Assembly (NCBI RefSeq): GCF_001263395.1
Contig: NZ_CP011786.1
Coordinates: 1,550,001 to 1,614,000 of the forward strand
From: Bifidobacterium actinocoloniiforme DSM 22766
Lineage (GTDB): Bacteria; Actinomycetota; Actinomycetes; Actinomycetales; Bifidobacteriaceae
DNA: 64,000 bases
Reading direction: 5' to 3'
The notes below the pieces were generated by a model, which had not been told where the DNA came from, searched no databases, and worked only from the letters and a program-made list of their open reading frames with translations. Each line of letters opens with the position of its first letter. Within the stretch, counting starts at the first letter, position 1. Both the position numbers and the translations under genes were made by a program. Of the stretch, positions 18,660-25,727 are shown piece by piece.

Positions 18660-20411
18660 TCAAATCCAAGAGGGCAGCCACATGTGGATGGCCCAGAACC
18701 AGTAGGGCACCGGTATGGCCGTCCATATCGGATAGAAGAAGAGCGAAACCAGTCCCAGCGTCCACAGGACGATTGAGCAGGTGCGCTTGTAGGCGGGGGC
18801 GGACAGGTTGGTGCGCAGCCAGTCCGCCAGGTAGCAGATGGACAGGATCATCCACGGAAGGATGACGACCGCATAGAAGGTGAAGGTGGTGCGGTTCAAG
18901 TACTGGACCCAGGGCAACCAGCCGGCCAGAAGACCAGAGATGACCGCCAAGTAGCGCCAATCACCCCGCCTGAAGAGGAGGGTGGTCAGCAGGCCCAGGA
19001 GCAGGCAGACGCAAGCCAGCCACCACAGGAGCGGGTTGCCTAGGGACGTGACCGAGGCCACGCACTCGGAGCCTGGGGCCAGGCCGCACAGGCCCGGGCG
19101 GTCGCTCAACTCATGCCAGTAGAAGGATGTGGGGCGGATTTGCAGGGGCCATGTCAGCGGATTCGCCATATAGGGATGGGGGGCGTCCAGGCTGGTGTGG
19201 AAGCGCCACATCTGCCGGTGGTACTCGACCAGTGAGCGCAAGGCTGGCGGCAGGAAGGTGAGGCCCTGGACGGGATGGGAGATGGCCCAGTTCCGCATGT
19301 AGGCATCCGGGTGGAGGAGCCAGCCGCTCCAGGAGGCTAGGTAGGTGCCGGCCCAGAGGGGGACCATATAGGCGGCGGTGGGCAGACCGTCTTTGAACAG
19401 GCCGGCGGTCAGCCAGCCGCGATAGCCCGCTTGCCGGCGCGCGTAGGCGTCCCACAAGACCGAGATTACCGCGAATACCGCGAAAAAGTAGGCGCCGGAC
19501 CACTTGGTTCCAGTGGCCAATCCCAGCAGGATCGCGGCCGCCAGGCGCCACCAGGAACACGCGATGAAGGGGCCTGAGGAGTCCAGCACCAGGCGGGAAC
19601 GGGAGTCGGCCCGGCGGCGGCCCCCGTTCTGCCTCCTGCTCTCGCCCCATTTCCAGCGCGGCAGGGCGGCGGATTCGATGAAGTTGGACGAACGGTTCGC
19701 CAGGTCGCGCTCGTAGGCTTCATCCAGGCGGGCGCGCGCCCAGTCCCGGTGTGCGAGCAGACAGGCGAAAGCGGCCAGGGCGAAGAGCATGATGAAGCTG
19801 TCCAGTAGGCCAGTGCGGCTCATGGTCAGGCCGAGGCCGTCGATGGAGAGCAGGAAGCCAGCCATTAGCGCGATTGGCAGGTTATGGAAGAGCCTCAGCG
19901 CCACCCGGCACAGGATGAGGACCGCCAGCGTGCCGACCAGGGCCGTGGCCGCCCGCCAGGCGAACGGGTTGCCTGCGCCGCCGAAGAGTTTCAATCCCAC
20001 GGCGATGCACCACTTACCGATCGGCGGGTGAACCACATATTCGGCGCTGGACAGCCACAGGTTCGTGTCGCCCGAGGCGAAGAGCTGGTCGATTGGCAGG
20101 TCCTTGGCGCCCGCCCGGTCCGGCCAGTCGCGGGCTTCGCCGGTCATCAGCATGGTCCAGGCGTCCTTGACGTAGTAGGTCTCGTCGAAGACGACCGCGT
20201 GCGGCGAGCCAAGGCGCACGAAACGCAGGATGCCAGCGAACAAGGCCATCAGCGCAGGGCCCAGCCAGCCCAGCGTCCGTTGACTGAGGCGGCGGGGTCC
20301 AGCCAGGTGCAGGGCCCAGGCCATCCGGTCGCGCAGCATGGCCCACCGGGCGCGCGCCAGCAGACGGCCGCCGGAGTGATGCTGCGAAGAAAGAAGGTCT
20401 GAGCTGCTCAT
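18660..20411 (-). CDS. Protein O-mannosyltransferase, PMT family
   Basis: The 583-residue membrane enzyme should transfer mannose from polyprenyl-phosphomannose to Ser/Thr of proteins as they cross the membrane, as Rv1002c does in mycobacteria. Key features are GILRFVRLGSPHAVVFDETY with the catalytic Asp-Glu after the first helix, EYVVHPPIGKW, multiple membrane helices, and the sequence SRTGLLDSFIMLFALAA. The C-terminal block has aromatic PMT-C features. The frame is open far upstream into antisense of rsmI. The ATG at 20411 is chosen because TAGGCT lies exactly 7 bases before it. It is divergent from rsmI, as in mycobacteria. Confidence 0.93.
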   Translation of the reverse strand: MSSSDLLSSQHHSGGRLLARARWAMLRDRMAWALHLAGPRRLSQRTLGWLGPALMALFAGILRFVRLGSPHAVVFDETYYVKDAWTMLMTGEARDWPDRAGAKDLPIDQLFASGDTNLWLSSAEYVVHPPIGKWCIAVGLKLFGGAGNPFAWRAATALVGTLAVLILCRVALRLFHNLPIALMAGFLLSIDGLGLTMSRTGLLDSFIMLFALAAFACLLAHRDWARARLDEAYERDLANRSSNFIESAALPRWKWGESRRQNGGRRRADSRSRLVLDSSGPFIACSWWRLAAAILLGLATGTKWSGAYFFAVFAVISVLWDAYARRQAGYRGWLTAGLFKDGLPTAAYMVPLWAGTYLASWSGWLLHPDAYMRNWAISHPVQGLTFLPPALRSLVEYHRQMWRFHTSLDAPHPYMANPLTWPLQIRPTSFYWHELSDRPGLCGLAPGSECVASVTSLGNPLLWWLACVCLLLGLLTTLLFRRGDWRYLAVISGLLAGWLPWVQYLNRTTFTFYAVVILPWMILSICYLADWLRTNLSAPAYKRTCSIVLWTLGLVSLFFYPIWTAIPVPYWFWAIHMWLPSWI

Positions 20412-20418
20412 CATCTCC

Positions 20419-20424
20419 AGCCTA
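20419..20424 (-). promoter_or_regulatory. -10 element TAGGCT for leaderless PMT gene
   Basis: On the minus strand TAGGCT is followed by 7 bases and then the ATG at 20411. The -35 region would lie inside the rsmI start region. Confidence 0.6.
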
Positions 20425-20427
20425 GGC

Positions 20428-20433
20428 GATACT
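20428..20433 (+). promoter_or_regulatory. -10 element GATACT for leaderless rsmI
   Basis: GATACT is followed by 6 bases and the ATG at 20440. It lies 3 bases from the divergent -10 element of the PMT gene, so the two promoters must compete for polymerase. Confidence 0.55.
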
Positions 20434-20439
20434 GGAAGC

Positions 20440-21441
20440 ATGAACGAGGTGCAGCGCGAATCGACACAAGACATGACAGGGCGGAAGCAGGATGGGCCGG
20501 AGCCTGGTGGCGGTCGGATGCCGGGCGAGGTCTCGACCGCGGGTTCGGACGTGCCCGCAGGAACCGTGGTGCTGGCGGCCACTCCGATCGGGAATACGGC
20601 CGATGCTTCCCAGAGGCTCAAGGACCTCTTGGCCCAGGCCGACGTGGTGGCGGCGGAAGACACGCGCCGCCTTTACGACCTGGCCAACCGCCTGGGGGTG
20701 CGTGTGGGCGGCAGGGTGATTGCCTACCACGACCACAACGAGCGTCGCCAAGCCGACCCGCTCCTGGATCAGGTGGAATCCGGGGCCTGCGTGCTGGTCG
20801 TTTCGGACGCGGGCATGCCCACGATTAACGACCCTGGCCTGGCCATTGTGCGCCGGGCCATCGAGCGCGGCCTGCCAGTGACTTGCGCGCCTGGCCCATC
20901 GGCCGCCATGGACGCCCTAGCCCTGTCCGGTCTGCCCACCGACCGCTTCTGCTACGAGGGCTTCCTGCCGCGCAAGGCCACCGAGCGTCGCCAGTACCTG
21001 CGCACTTTGCAGGGCGAGCGGCGCACGATGGTCTTTTACGAGTCGCCCCGCCGCCTGGTTGATTCCGTGGATAGCCTGCTGGAGGCTTTCGGGCCGGATC
21101 GCGCGATGGCCCTGTGCCGGGAGCTGACCAAGACCTATGAGCAGGTGGAGCGGGGCAGCATTGGAGAAATACGTGATTATATCCAGCAAAATCCGCCCCG
21201 GGGCGAGATAGTGCTGGTCCTGGCCGGCGCCTCCCGTGAGGAAGCCGCCGCAGCCGCTCCTGAGGTCCTCTCCGAACAGGATTTGGCGAGGTTGGCGTTG
21301 GAGCGCTCCCGGAAGGCGGGGGTGCGGGTCAAGGACGCCATCGCCCAAGTGGCGGCCGAACACCCCCTGCCGGACGGAACGAGCCCCAGGCGCAAGGCGG
21401 TTTACGCGGCGGTCCTGGCCCTGAGGGACGAAGGGGAGTGA
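20440..21441 (+). CDS. rsmI: 16S rRNA (cytidine1402-2'-O)-methyltransferase
   Basis: The 333-residue tetrapyrrole-methylase-fold enzyme 2'-O-methylates C1402 in the ribosomal P site. Motifs are VVLAATPIGNTADAS, AEDTRRLYDLANRLG, YHDHNERRQADPLL, VVSDAGMPTINDPG, and FLPRKATERRQYL with FYESPRRLVD. The core starts near residue 43, so the first 42 residues are a nonconserved Ser/Gly-rich extension. ATG codons at 20473 and 20518 are possible starts. The leaderless -10 element supports 20440. The gene sits back to back with PMT, the same order as Rv1002c-Rv1003. Confidence 0.93.
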   Translation: MNEVQRESTQDMTGRKQDGPEPGGGRMPGEVSTAGSDVPAGTVVLAATPIGNTADASQRLKDLLAQADVVAAEDTRRLYDLANRLGVRVGGRVIAYHDHNERRQADPLLDQVESGACVLVVSDAGMPTINDPGLAIVRRAIERGLPVTCAPGPSAAMDALALSGLPTDRFCYEGFLPRKATERRQYLRTLQGERRTMVFYESPRRLVDSVDSLLEAFGPDRAMALCRELTKTYEQVERGSIGEIRDYIQQNPPRGEIVLVLAGASREEAAAAAPEVLSEQDLARLALERSRKAGVRVKDAIAQVAAEHPLPDGTSPRRKAVYAAVLALRDEGE

Positions 21442-21516
21442 GGCTCGGCCGGTTGCCGTTCATGCCCTCGTGGGGGTTTCTGGGGGCCGTTGCTGGTCTT
21501 CGGCGATTAGTGCCGG

Positions 21517-21936
21517 TCAGTCAGCCTCGTTCCTCCGCTTGTCCAGGTAGTCCATCAGGAGGCCCAGGGCCTGCTTGACGCCTGGCCCGCCCAGTTGGGA
21601 GATGGCCTCCAGGAGTTCGGGCGAGGCTCGGGGGTTGGCGGCCAACCACCGGCGCAGTTCCGGCAGCTCACGGGCTATGTACCACAGGACTGCCGGATCG
21701 GTCTCCGGGTCGCAAGCCACGGCCGGGGTCAGGACCAGGGGTGGCTGTGGCGGAGCGGGCCCATCGCTGGGGCGAGGTCCAAGGCTCGCGGCCCCTGCCT
21801 GCCTGCTGGAGGGGACCATTCCTTCTTGTAAATACTTGAGTTTGTCAATCGGATTACCGGTCTTCGCTCGCCCGAATGACTTGGGCATCCCACCCCGGCG
21901 CTTGCGGGAGGGCGCGTGGCCCAGCCAGCCCCTCAC
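21517..21936 (-). CDS. Small protein with a leucine-rich-variant (LRV-like) domain
   Basis: The 139-residue protein has a disordered Pro/Ala-rich N-terminal half. Its C-terminal domain, around residues 75-135, has two helical repeats (DPAVLWYIARELPELRRWLA and PRASPELLEAISQLGGPG) that resemble the LRV domain seen in several bifidobacterial proteins. The GTG start at 21936 overlaps the TGA of the upstream gene (GTGA junction), suggesting translational coupling. An ATG at 21888 is an alternative. Function is unknown; LRV-like folds usually mediate protein contacts. Confidence 0.6.
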   Translation of the reverse strand: MRGWLGHAPSRKRRGGMPKSFGRAKTGNPIDKLKYLQEGMVPSSRQAGAASLGPRPSDGPAPPQPPLVLTPAVACDPETDPAVLWYIARELPELRRWLAANPRASPELLEAISQLGGPGVKQALGLLMDYLDKRRNEAD

Positions 21937-22883
21937 AAGATGTCCCGTAAGAGATGGAAGGTCCGGACGCCGACCGCATGTCCTGGCCAGCGGGGATTGG
22001 CCTCCAGCAGGTTCAGGCAGGCGCCGCAGGTGACATGGTAACGCTCCATCAGGGTGTGGAGGTAGGCCAACTTGCGGTCGTCGCCATCGCTGCCTCGTGG
22101 CGCGTCTTCACAGGCCAGGTCGCATGCGGTGCGCAAGGGGGATGTGGCCCACAGATCACCCAGCTGCATCAGATGCTCGGTCGGCAGACGGCGGTTGTGA
22201 ACGCGCAGGTTGTGGCCATAGACCGGGGCGCGGAAGTGCGAGTTGGAGACGATGTCGAGGTGGGGAGGGAAGACGCCACCCGTCCAAATCCAGCCGGCCA
22301 GGGCATTGCAGGCGGCCGCTCCATAGGGCAGCAGCGGTGTCACTATGGATGCGCGGCCGAAGATGCCCGTCGCGCGCTCGTGCAGGTAGGAGCACGAAGC
22401 GTCCAACGGCTCTACCAAACGGCGTTGCGTCAGCAGGCGCATGCTGTTGGGGCCGGGCAGCTGGCTCAAGTGGACCAGGTTGGGCAGGGGTTGTTCGGCT
22501 GGTTGACCACCCATCCGGCTCGCGGGTCGCAGGCGGGCGGGCGCGGACTTCGGCGTGGTCGGCCTCGCCTGCTTTGGCCCGGTCCGATTTGGCCGGATTG
22601 GTTTGACAGGCTCCAAGCCCAGGCGGTCGTCAAGGGTGGGCTGGCTCCAGGAGCGTCTGCTCGCGGGCGCTGGTGAAGGTTGCGCGGACGGTGGGCGCGC
22701 AAGTTCTGGCCGCGCGGACGCCGGACGCGCAAAGGCCGGTCGCACGGGCGCTGCAAGCCGGGCTTCTCTCCTGCGGGTCGGTGGTCCACCGTCGCGGGGG
22801 GTCGCAGCTTGAGCGGGAGCAGGGGCGGGTCGTTCCATTGTCGCGGTCCCGTGTCCGGATTCCGCTTGTCTTGTCAGTGTCAT
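21933..22883 (-). CDS. AbiEi/DUF559-N-like domain protein with Pro/Ala/Arg-rich N-terminus
   Basis: The 316-residue protein starts with about 130 residues of low-complexity Pro/Ala/Arg/Ser sequence in short repeats. The C-terminal part has LRVHNRRLPTEHLMQLGDLW followed by TSPLRTACDLACED. That arrangement (RVHR...LP...V/I..G..VTSPLRTA.DLA) is the core seen in actinobacterial proteins annotated as type IV AbiEi antitoxins or DUF559 relatives. No partner AbiEii nucleotidyltransferase is adjacent. A leaderless -10 element precedes the ATG. It is probably a regulator-like or nuclease-associated protein; a toxin-antitoxin role is not supported by the context. Confidence 0.6.
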   Translation of the reverse strand: MTLTRQAESGHGTATMERPAPAPAQAATPRDGGPPTRRREARLAAPVRPAFARPASARPELARPPSAQPSPAPASRRSWSQPTLDDRLGLEPVKPIRPNRTGPKQARPTTPKSAPARLRPASRMGGQPAEQPLPNLVHLSQLPGPNSMRLLTQRRLVEPLDASCSYLHERATGIFGRASIVTPLLPYGAAACNALAGWIWTGGVFPPHLDIVSNSHFRAPVYGHNLRVHNRRLPTEHLMQLGDLWATSPLRTACDLACEDAPRGSDGDDRKLAYLHTLMERYHVTCGACLNLLEANPRWPGHAVGVRTFHLLRDIL

Positions 22884-22889
22884 GCGAAG

Positions 22890-22895
22890 ACACTA
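22890..22895 (-). promoter_or_regulatory. -10 element TAGTGT for the leaderless AbiEi-like gene
   Basis: On the minus strand TAGTGT, 6 bases and the ATG at 22883 follow the leaderless pattern. No Shine-Dalgarno is present. Confidence 0.55.
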
Positions 22896-22942
22896 TGCGG
22901 GCTTTCGGCGTGGCTGCCAGTTTGATCCCGTGGCTGGGGAGC

Positions 22943-22970
22943 AAGTGGATGATACGGGAGGCATCCACTT
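22943..22970. repeat. 9-base inverted repeat with T-run, upstream of metG
   Basis: AAGTGGATG (22943-22951) and CATCCACTT (22962-22970) form a perfect hairpin with a 10-base loop, followed by TTT. AAGTGGAT recurs at 23051-23058. The two arms CCACTGGCCCCAG (23010-23022) and CTGGGGGCAAGTGG (23043-23056) could form a second, imperfect stem. The role is unknown; it lies between the divergent AbiEi-like and metG promoters. Confidence 0.5.
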
Positions 22971-23128
22971 TTTCAGGGGGCAAAAATGTGCATGGATGCC
23001 CATTTCCGTCCACTGGCCCCAGTTCCGCTTATGAATCCACCGCTGGGGGCAAGTGGATAAGTGGCGGGTCACCGATGCTTCCGGGCGCTCGCAGGCGCGA
23101 GTTTCCGCCATTTGTACCCCGAGGCCGA

Positions 23129-23134
23129 TAATCT
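23129..23134 (+). promoter_or_regulatory. -10 element for leaderless metG
   Basis: TAATCT is 7 bases before the ATG at 23142. The overlapping GATAAT at 23127-23132 is closer to the sigma-70 consensus and would be 9 bases away. Neither position leaves room for a Shine-Dalgarno. Confidence 0.55.
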
Positions 23135-23141
23135 GGCAGGC

Positions 23142-25004
23142 ATGAGCAAGATTCTTGTATCCGTCGCCTGGCCCTACGCGAATGGGCCCCGCCATATCGG
23201 TCATGTCGCCGGATTCGGCGTTCCCTCGGACGTGTTCGCCCGCTACCAGCGCATGAAAGGCAACGACGTGCTCATGGTCTCGGGCACCGACGAGCACGGC
23301 ACCCCAATCCTGGTGGAGGCCGAGGCTGAGGGTGTGAGCGCCCAGGAGATCGCCGACCGCTACAACCGGGTCATCGTCAATGACTTATGCAAGCTGGGCC
23401 TGTCCTACGACCTCTTCACCCGCACCACCACCGGCAACCACGAGCAAGTGGTGCAAGAGCTCTTCAAGCAGTGCCTGGATAACGGCTACATTTACAAGGG
23501 CACGCAGAAGGTGGCGATTTCGCCCTCCACCGGCCGCACCCTGCCCGACCGATACATTGAAGGCACCTGCCCCATATGCGGCTACGAGGGCGCTCGCGGC
23601 GACCAGTGCGACAACTGCGGCCACGAGCTGGACCCGGACGAGCTGCTCAACCCGCGCTCCAAAATCAATGGCGAAACCCCGCGCTTCGAGGAGAGCGAGC
23701 ACTTCTTCCTGGACCTGCCAGCCTTGGCGGAGGCCAATGAAGCCTGGCTCAAGACCCGCCAGGGTTGGCGGACCAACGTGTTGAACTTCTCGCTGGGCCT
23801 CTTCCGCGAGGTCAAGCCCAGGGCCATCACCCGCGACATCGACTGGGGCATCCCGGTCCCGGTGGACGGCTGGATCGACAACCCCAGCAAGAAGCTCTAC
23901 GTGTGGTTCGACGCGGTCATCGGCTACCTGTCGGCCTCCATCGAGTGGGCCCGGAGGCAGGGACGGCCGGAGGCCTGGAGGGACTGGTGGAACGACCCGC
24001 AGTCCCTGGGCTACTACTTTATGGGCAAGGACAACATCACCTTCCATTCGCAGATTTGGCCCTCCGAGCTCCTGGCTTACAACGGGCAGGGCTCCAAGGG
24101 CGGCCAGCCTGGCGAGTTCGGCGAGCTCAACCTGCCAGAGCAAGTGGTGGCCAGCGAGTTCATGACTATGGAGGGCAAGAAGTTCTCCTCCTCGCGCGGC
24201 ATCGTCATCTACGTCAAGGACATCCTTGAGCGCTACCAGGTGGACGCGGTCCGCTATTACATCTCGGTCGCCGGCCCGGAATCCTCCGACTCCGACTTCA
24301 CTTGGGCCGAGTTCGTGCGCCATAACAATGAGGAGTTGGCGGCGTCCTGGGGCAACCTGGTCAACCGGGTGGCCAACCTGCTCAACAAGAATTTCGGCAG
24401 CATTCCGCCGGTTAACGAGGCCAAGTTGGACGAGCGCGACCGTGCCTTGCTTGACCAGTCCCGAGCTGCGTTCGACACGGTGGGCGGTCTGATTGACCGC
24501 CAGCGGCAGAAGGCCGCCCTGGGCGAGGCTATGGCCCTGGTGGGCGACATCAACAAGTACATCTCCGCCACCGAGCCTTGGAAGATCAAGGACGATCCGG
24601 AGCGCCTGGCGGCGGTCTTGGTCACTGGGGCTCAGGCCGTGTCCGATGCCAACCACCTGCTCGCGCCCTTCCTGCCCCACTCGGCCCAGCGGGTCTTCGA
24701 GGCTTTGGGCGGCCAGGGCGTCTTCTCCCCCTTGCCCCGGGTGGAGGAGGTCGAGGATTTGGATAAGCCTGGCTTCCAGTATCCCATCATCACCGGCGAT
24801 TACCGGCTGGGCGAGACTGTGCACCCTTGGAAGAGCGAGCCGCTGACCACCGGCGCCCCGGTGCCCAAGCCCTCTCCCATCTTCGCCAAGATCCCCAAGG
24901 AGGCCGTGCAGGAGGAGCTGGACCGATTCCAGGCCGAATTGGACGAGCGGCAAGCCAAGGCCCAGGCCCGTTACGAAGCCGAACAAGCCAAGCTTCAGTC
25001 TTGA
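23142..25004 (+). CDS. metG: Methionyl-tRNA synthetase
   Basis: The 620-residue class I synthetase charges tRNA-Met and initiator tRNA. The HIGH-type motif is [14 protein letters not shown] at the N-terminus. The zinc knuckle [18 protein letters not shown] is near residue 145. The KMSKS-type loop appears as GKKFSSSRG near residue 345. A C-terminal helical anticodon domain and a charged tail follow. The start fits the family N-terminus ([14 protein letters not shown]); an in-frame ATG at 23061 would add unrelated residues. The gene's place between rsmI and tatD matches the mycobacterial order. Confidence 0.97.
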   Translation: MSKILVSVAWPYANGPRHIGHVAGFGVPSDVFARYQRMKGNDVLMVSGTDEHGTPILVEAEAEGVSAQEIADRYNRVIVNDLCKLGLSYDLFTRTTTGNHEQVVQELFKQCLDNGYIYKGTQKVAISPSTGRTLPDRYIEGTCPICGYEGARGDQCDNCGHELDPDELLNPRSKINGETPRFEESEHFFLDLPALAEANEAWLKTRQGWRTNVLNFSLGLFREVKPRAITRDIDWGIPVPVDGWIDNPSKKLYVWFDAVIGYLSASIEWARRQGRPEAWRDWWNDPQSLGYYFMGKDNITFHSQIWPSELLAYNGQGSKGGQPGEFGELNLPEQVVASEFMTMEGKKFSSSRGIVIYVKDILERYQVDAVRYYISVAGPESSDSDFTWAEFVRHNNEELAASWGNLVNRVANLLNKNFGSIPPVNEAKLDERDRALLDQSRAAFDTVGGLIDRQRQKAALGEAMALVGDINKYISATEPWKIKDDPERLAAVLVTGAQAVSDANHLLAPFLPHSAQRVFEALGGQGVFSPLPRVEEVEDLDKPGFQYPIITGDYRLGETVHPWKSEPLTTGAPVPKPSPIFAKIPKEAVQEELDRFQAELDERQAKAQARYEAEQAKLQS

Positions 25005-25010
25005 CCAACT

Positions 25011-25047
25011 AGCGCCGTCCCAGCAGCGGGTGCGCGCGGACGGCGCT
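25011..25047 (+). terminator. Probable metG terminator hairpin
   Basis: AGCGCCGTCC (25011-25020) pairs perfectly with GGACGGCGCT (25038-25047) right after the metG stop. Only TT follows, so it is a weak intrinsic terminator. Confidence 0.55.
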
Positions 25048-25059
25048 TCCGGCGCAGAT

Positions 25060-25070
25060 GGGGGGGGGGG
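25060..25070. repeat. Homopolymer of 11 G
   Basis: Eleven consecutive G residues lie in the metG 3' gap. Such tracts are prone to slippage or sequencing error. No gene start is close enough for phase variation to be likely. Confidence 0.8.
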
Positions 25071-25276
25071 CGAGGTGATGCGGCTTGCATGCAAGGCGAT
25101 GACTCGCGGTTCAGCGAAATACTGGCTTGCGGGGATGACTGGCTTGTTGGTCCTGCTAGCCGCTACCTGCTAAGTCTTCGGTGGGGTCGCAGGTTGCCTT
25201 CACGCATTCAATACTAAATTCTTAGGGGATTTTGAGGTTTTGCCCCCGTGGCATGCAGGCAGGCCTGCTTATATAT

Positions 25277-25384
25277 GAATTACCGGCGGAGCACACAGCC
25301 GGTGAGGTTCCACTTGAACCCCATAATTGAATCTCCTTCTTCTCTCTCTTCTCAAAGCCCGGCGGCTCCCCCCGCCGGGCTTTT
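25277..25384 (+). ncRNA. Candidate structured small RNA with its own terminator
   Basis: A three-way junction can be drawn. The closing stem is AATTA (25278-25282) with TAATT (25324-25328). Hairpin CCGGC/GCCGG spans 25283-25302 and hairpin GGTTC/GAACC spans 25306-25320. A pyrimidine-rich linker then leads to a strong terminator at 25355-25384. The terminator has an 11-base stem, a loop in a run of six C, and TTTT. The 5' sequence CCGGCGG is repeated exactly in the terminator's ascending arm, so an alternative pairing with the descending arm is possible. The next gene starts 340 bases on, so this looks like a free-standing RNA rather than a leader. The family is not identified. Confidence 0.4.
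25355..25384 (+). terminator. Strong intrinsic terminator in the metG-GH65 gap
   Basis: The 11-base stem AAGCCCGGCGG / CCGCCGGGCTT has a 6-base C-rich loop and ends in TTTT. No open reading frame ends just upstream, which is why a non-coding transcript is proposed. Confidence 0.8.
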
Positions 25385-25714
25385 CTTCATTGGCGCGCGG
25401 ACGCGCCGCGACGGGCTCAAACTTCGTTTAAGCGTGAACCCCCTGGTCCTTGGCGCACTTGTCCAGCACGTCCCGCCCCTCGCTTAGCCCTTGGCCCGGC
25501 TGGCTTGCGCATCTTGCGGCGAAATCGGGTCGATCGAGCTGGGGCCTGGAATGTCCGCATCCTCCAAGAGTCACCCCACAGCTGATTACTGGGCTCTCGC
25601 GCGCCCGCACCATGCTGGCGGTTTTGGTCCCTTGCCTTGCGGCTACAGGGTTTTGAATTCCGGGCAGCACGGCGCGCCTGAGGTTGGCGGTTAGGGGCGG
25701 TGGGGGCTGGCGCA
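25385..25714. other. Non-coding remainder of the metG-GH65 gap
   Basis: No gene, repeat or structured element is recognised between the terminator and the -10 element of the GH65 gene. Short open frames here have no motif. Confidence 0.4.
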
Positions 25715-25720
25715 TAGAAT
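25715..25720 (+). promoter_or_regulatory. -10 element TAGAAT for leaderless GH65 gene
   Basis: TAGAAT is near the sigma-70 consensus and stands exactly 7 bases before the ATG at 25728. It is the clearest member of the leaderless set. Confidence 0.7.
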
Positions 25721-25727
25721 CGAGCGT

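Noticed and set aside
21933-22883. Type IV toxin-antitoxin system
   Set aside because: Only the AbiEi-like half is present; no nucleotidyltransferase toxin gene is adjacent.
25060-25070. Phase-variation tract (G11)
   Set aside because: It is in the 3' gap of metG, far from any start codon or promoter; a sequencing artefact is equally likely.
25345-25390. Assignment of the structured RNA to the actinobacterial 6C family
   Set aside because: The terminator loop lies in a run of six C, but the second C6-loop hairpin expected for that family is not seen.
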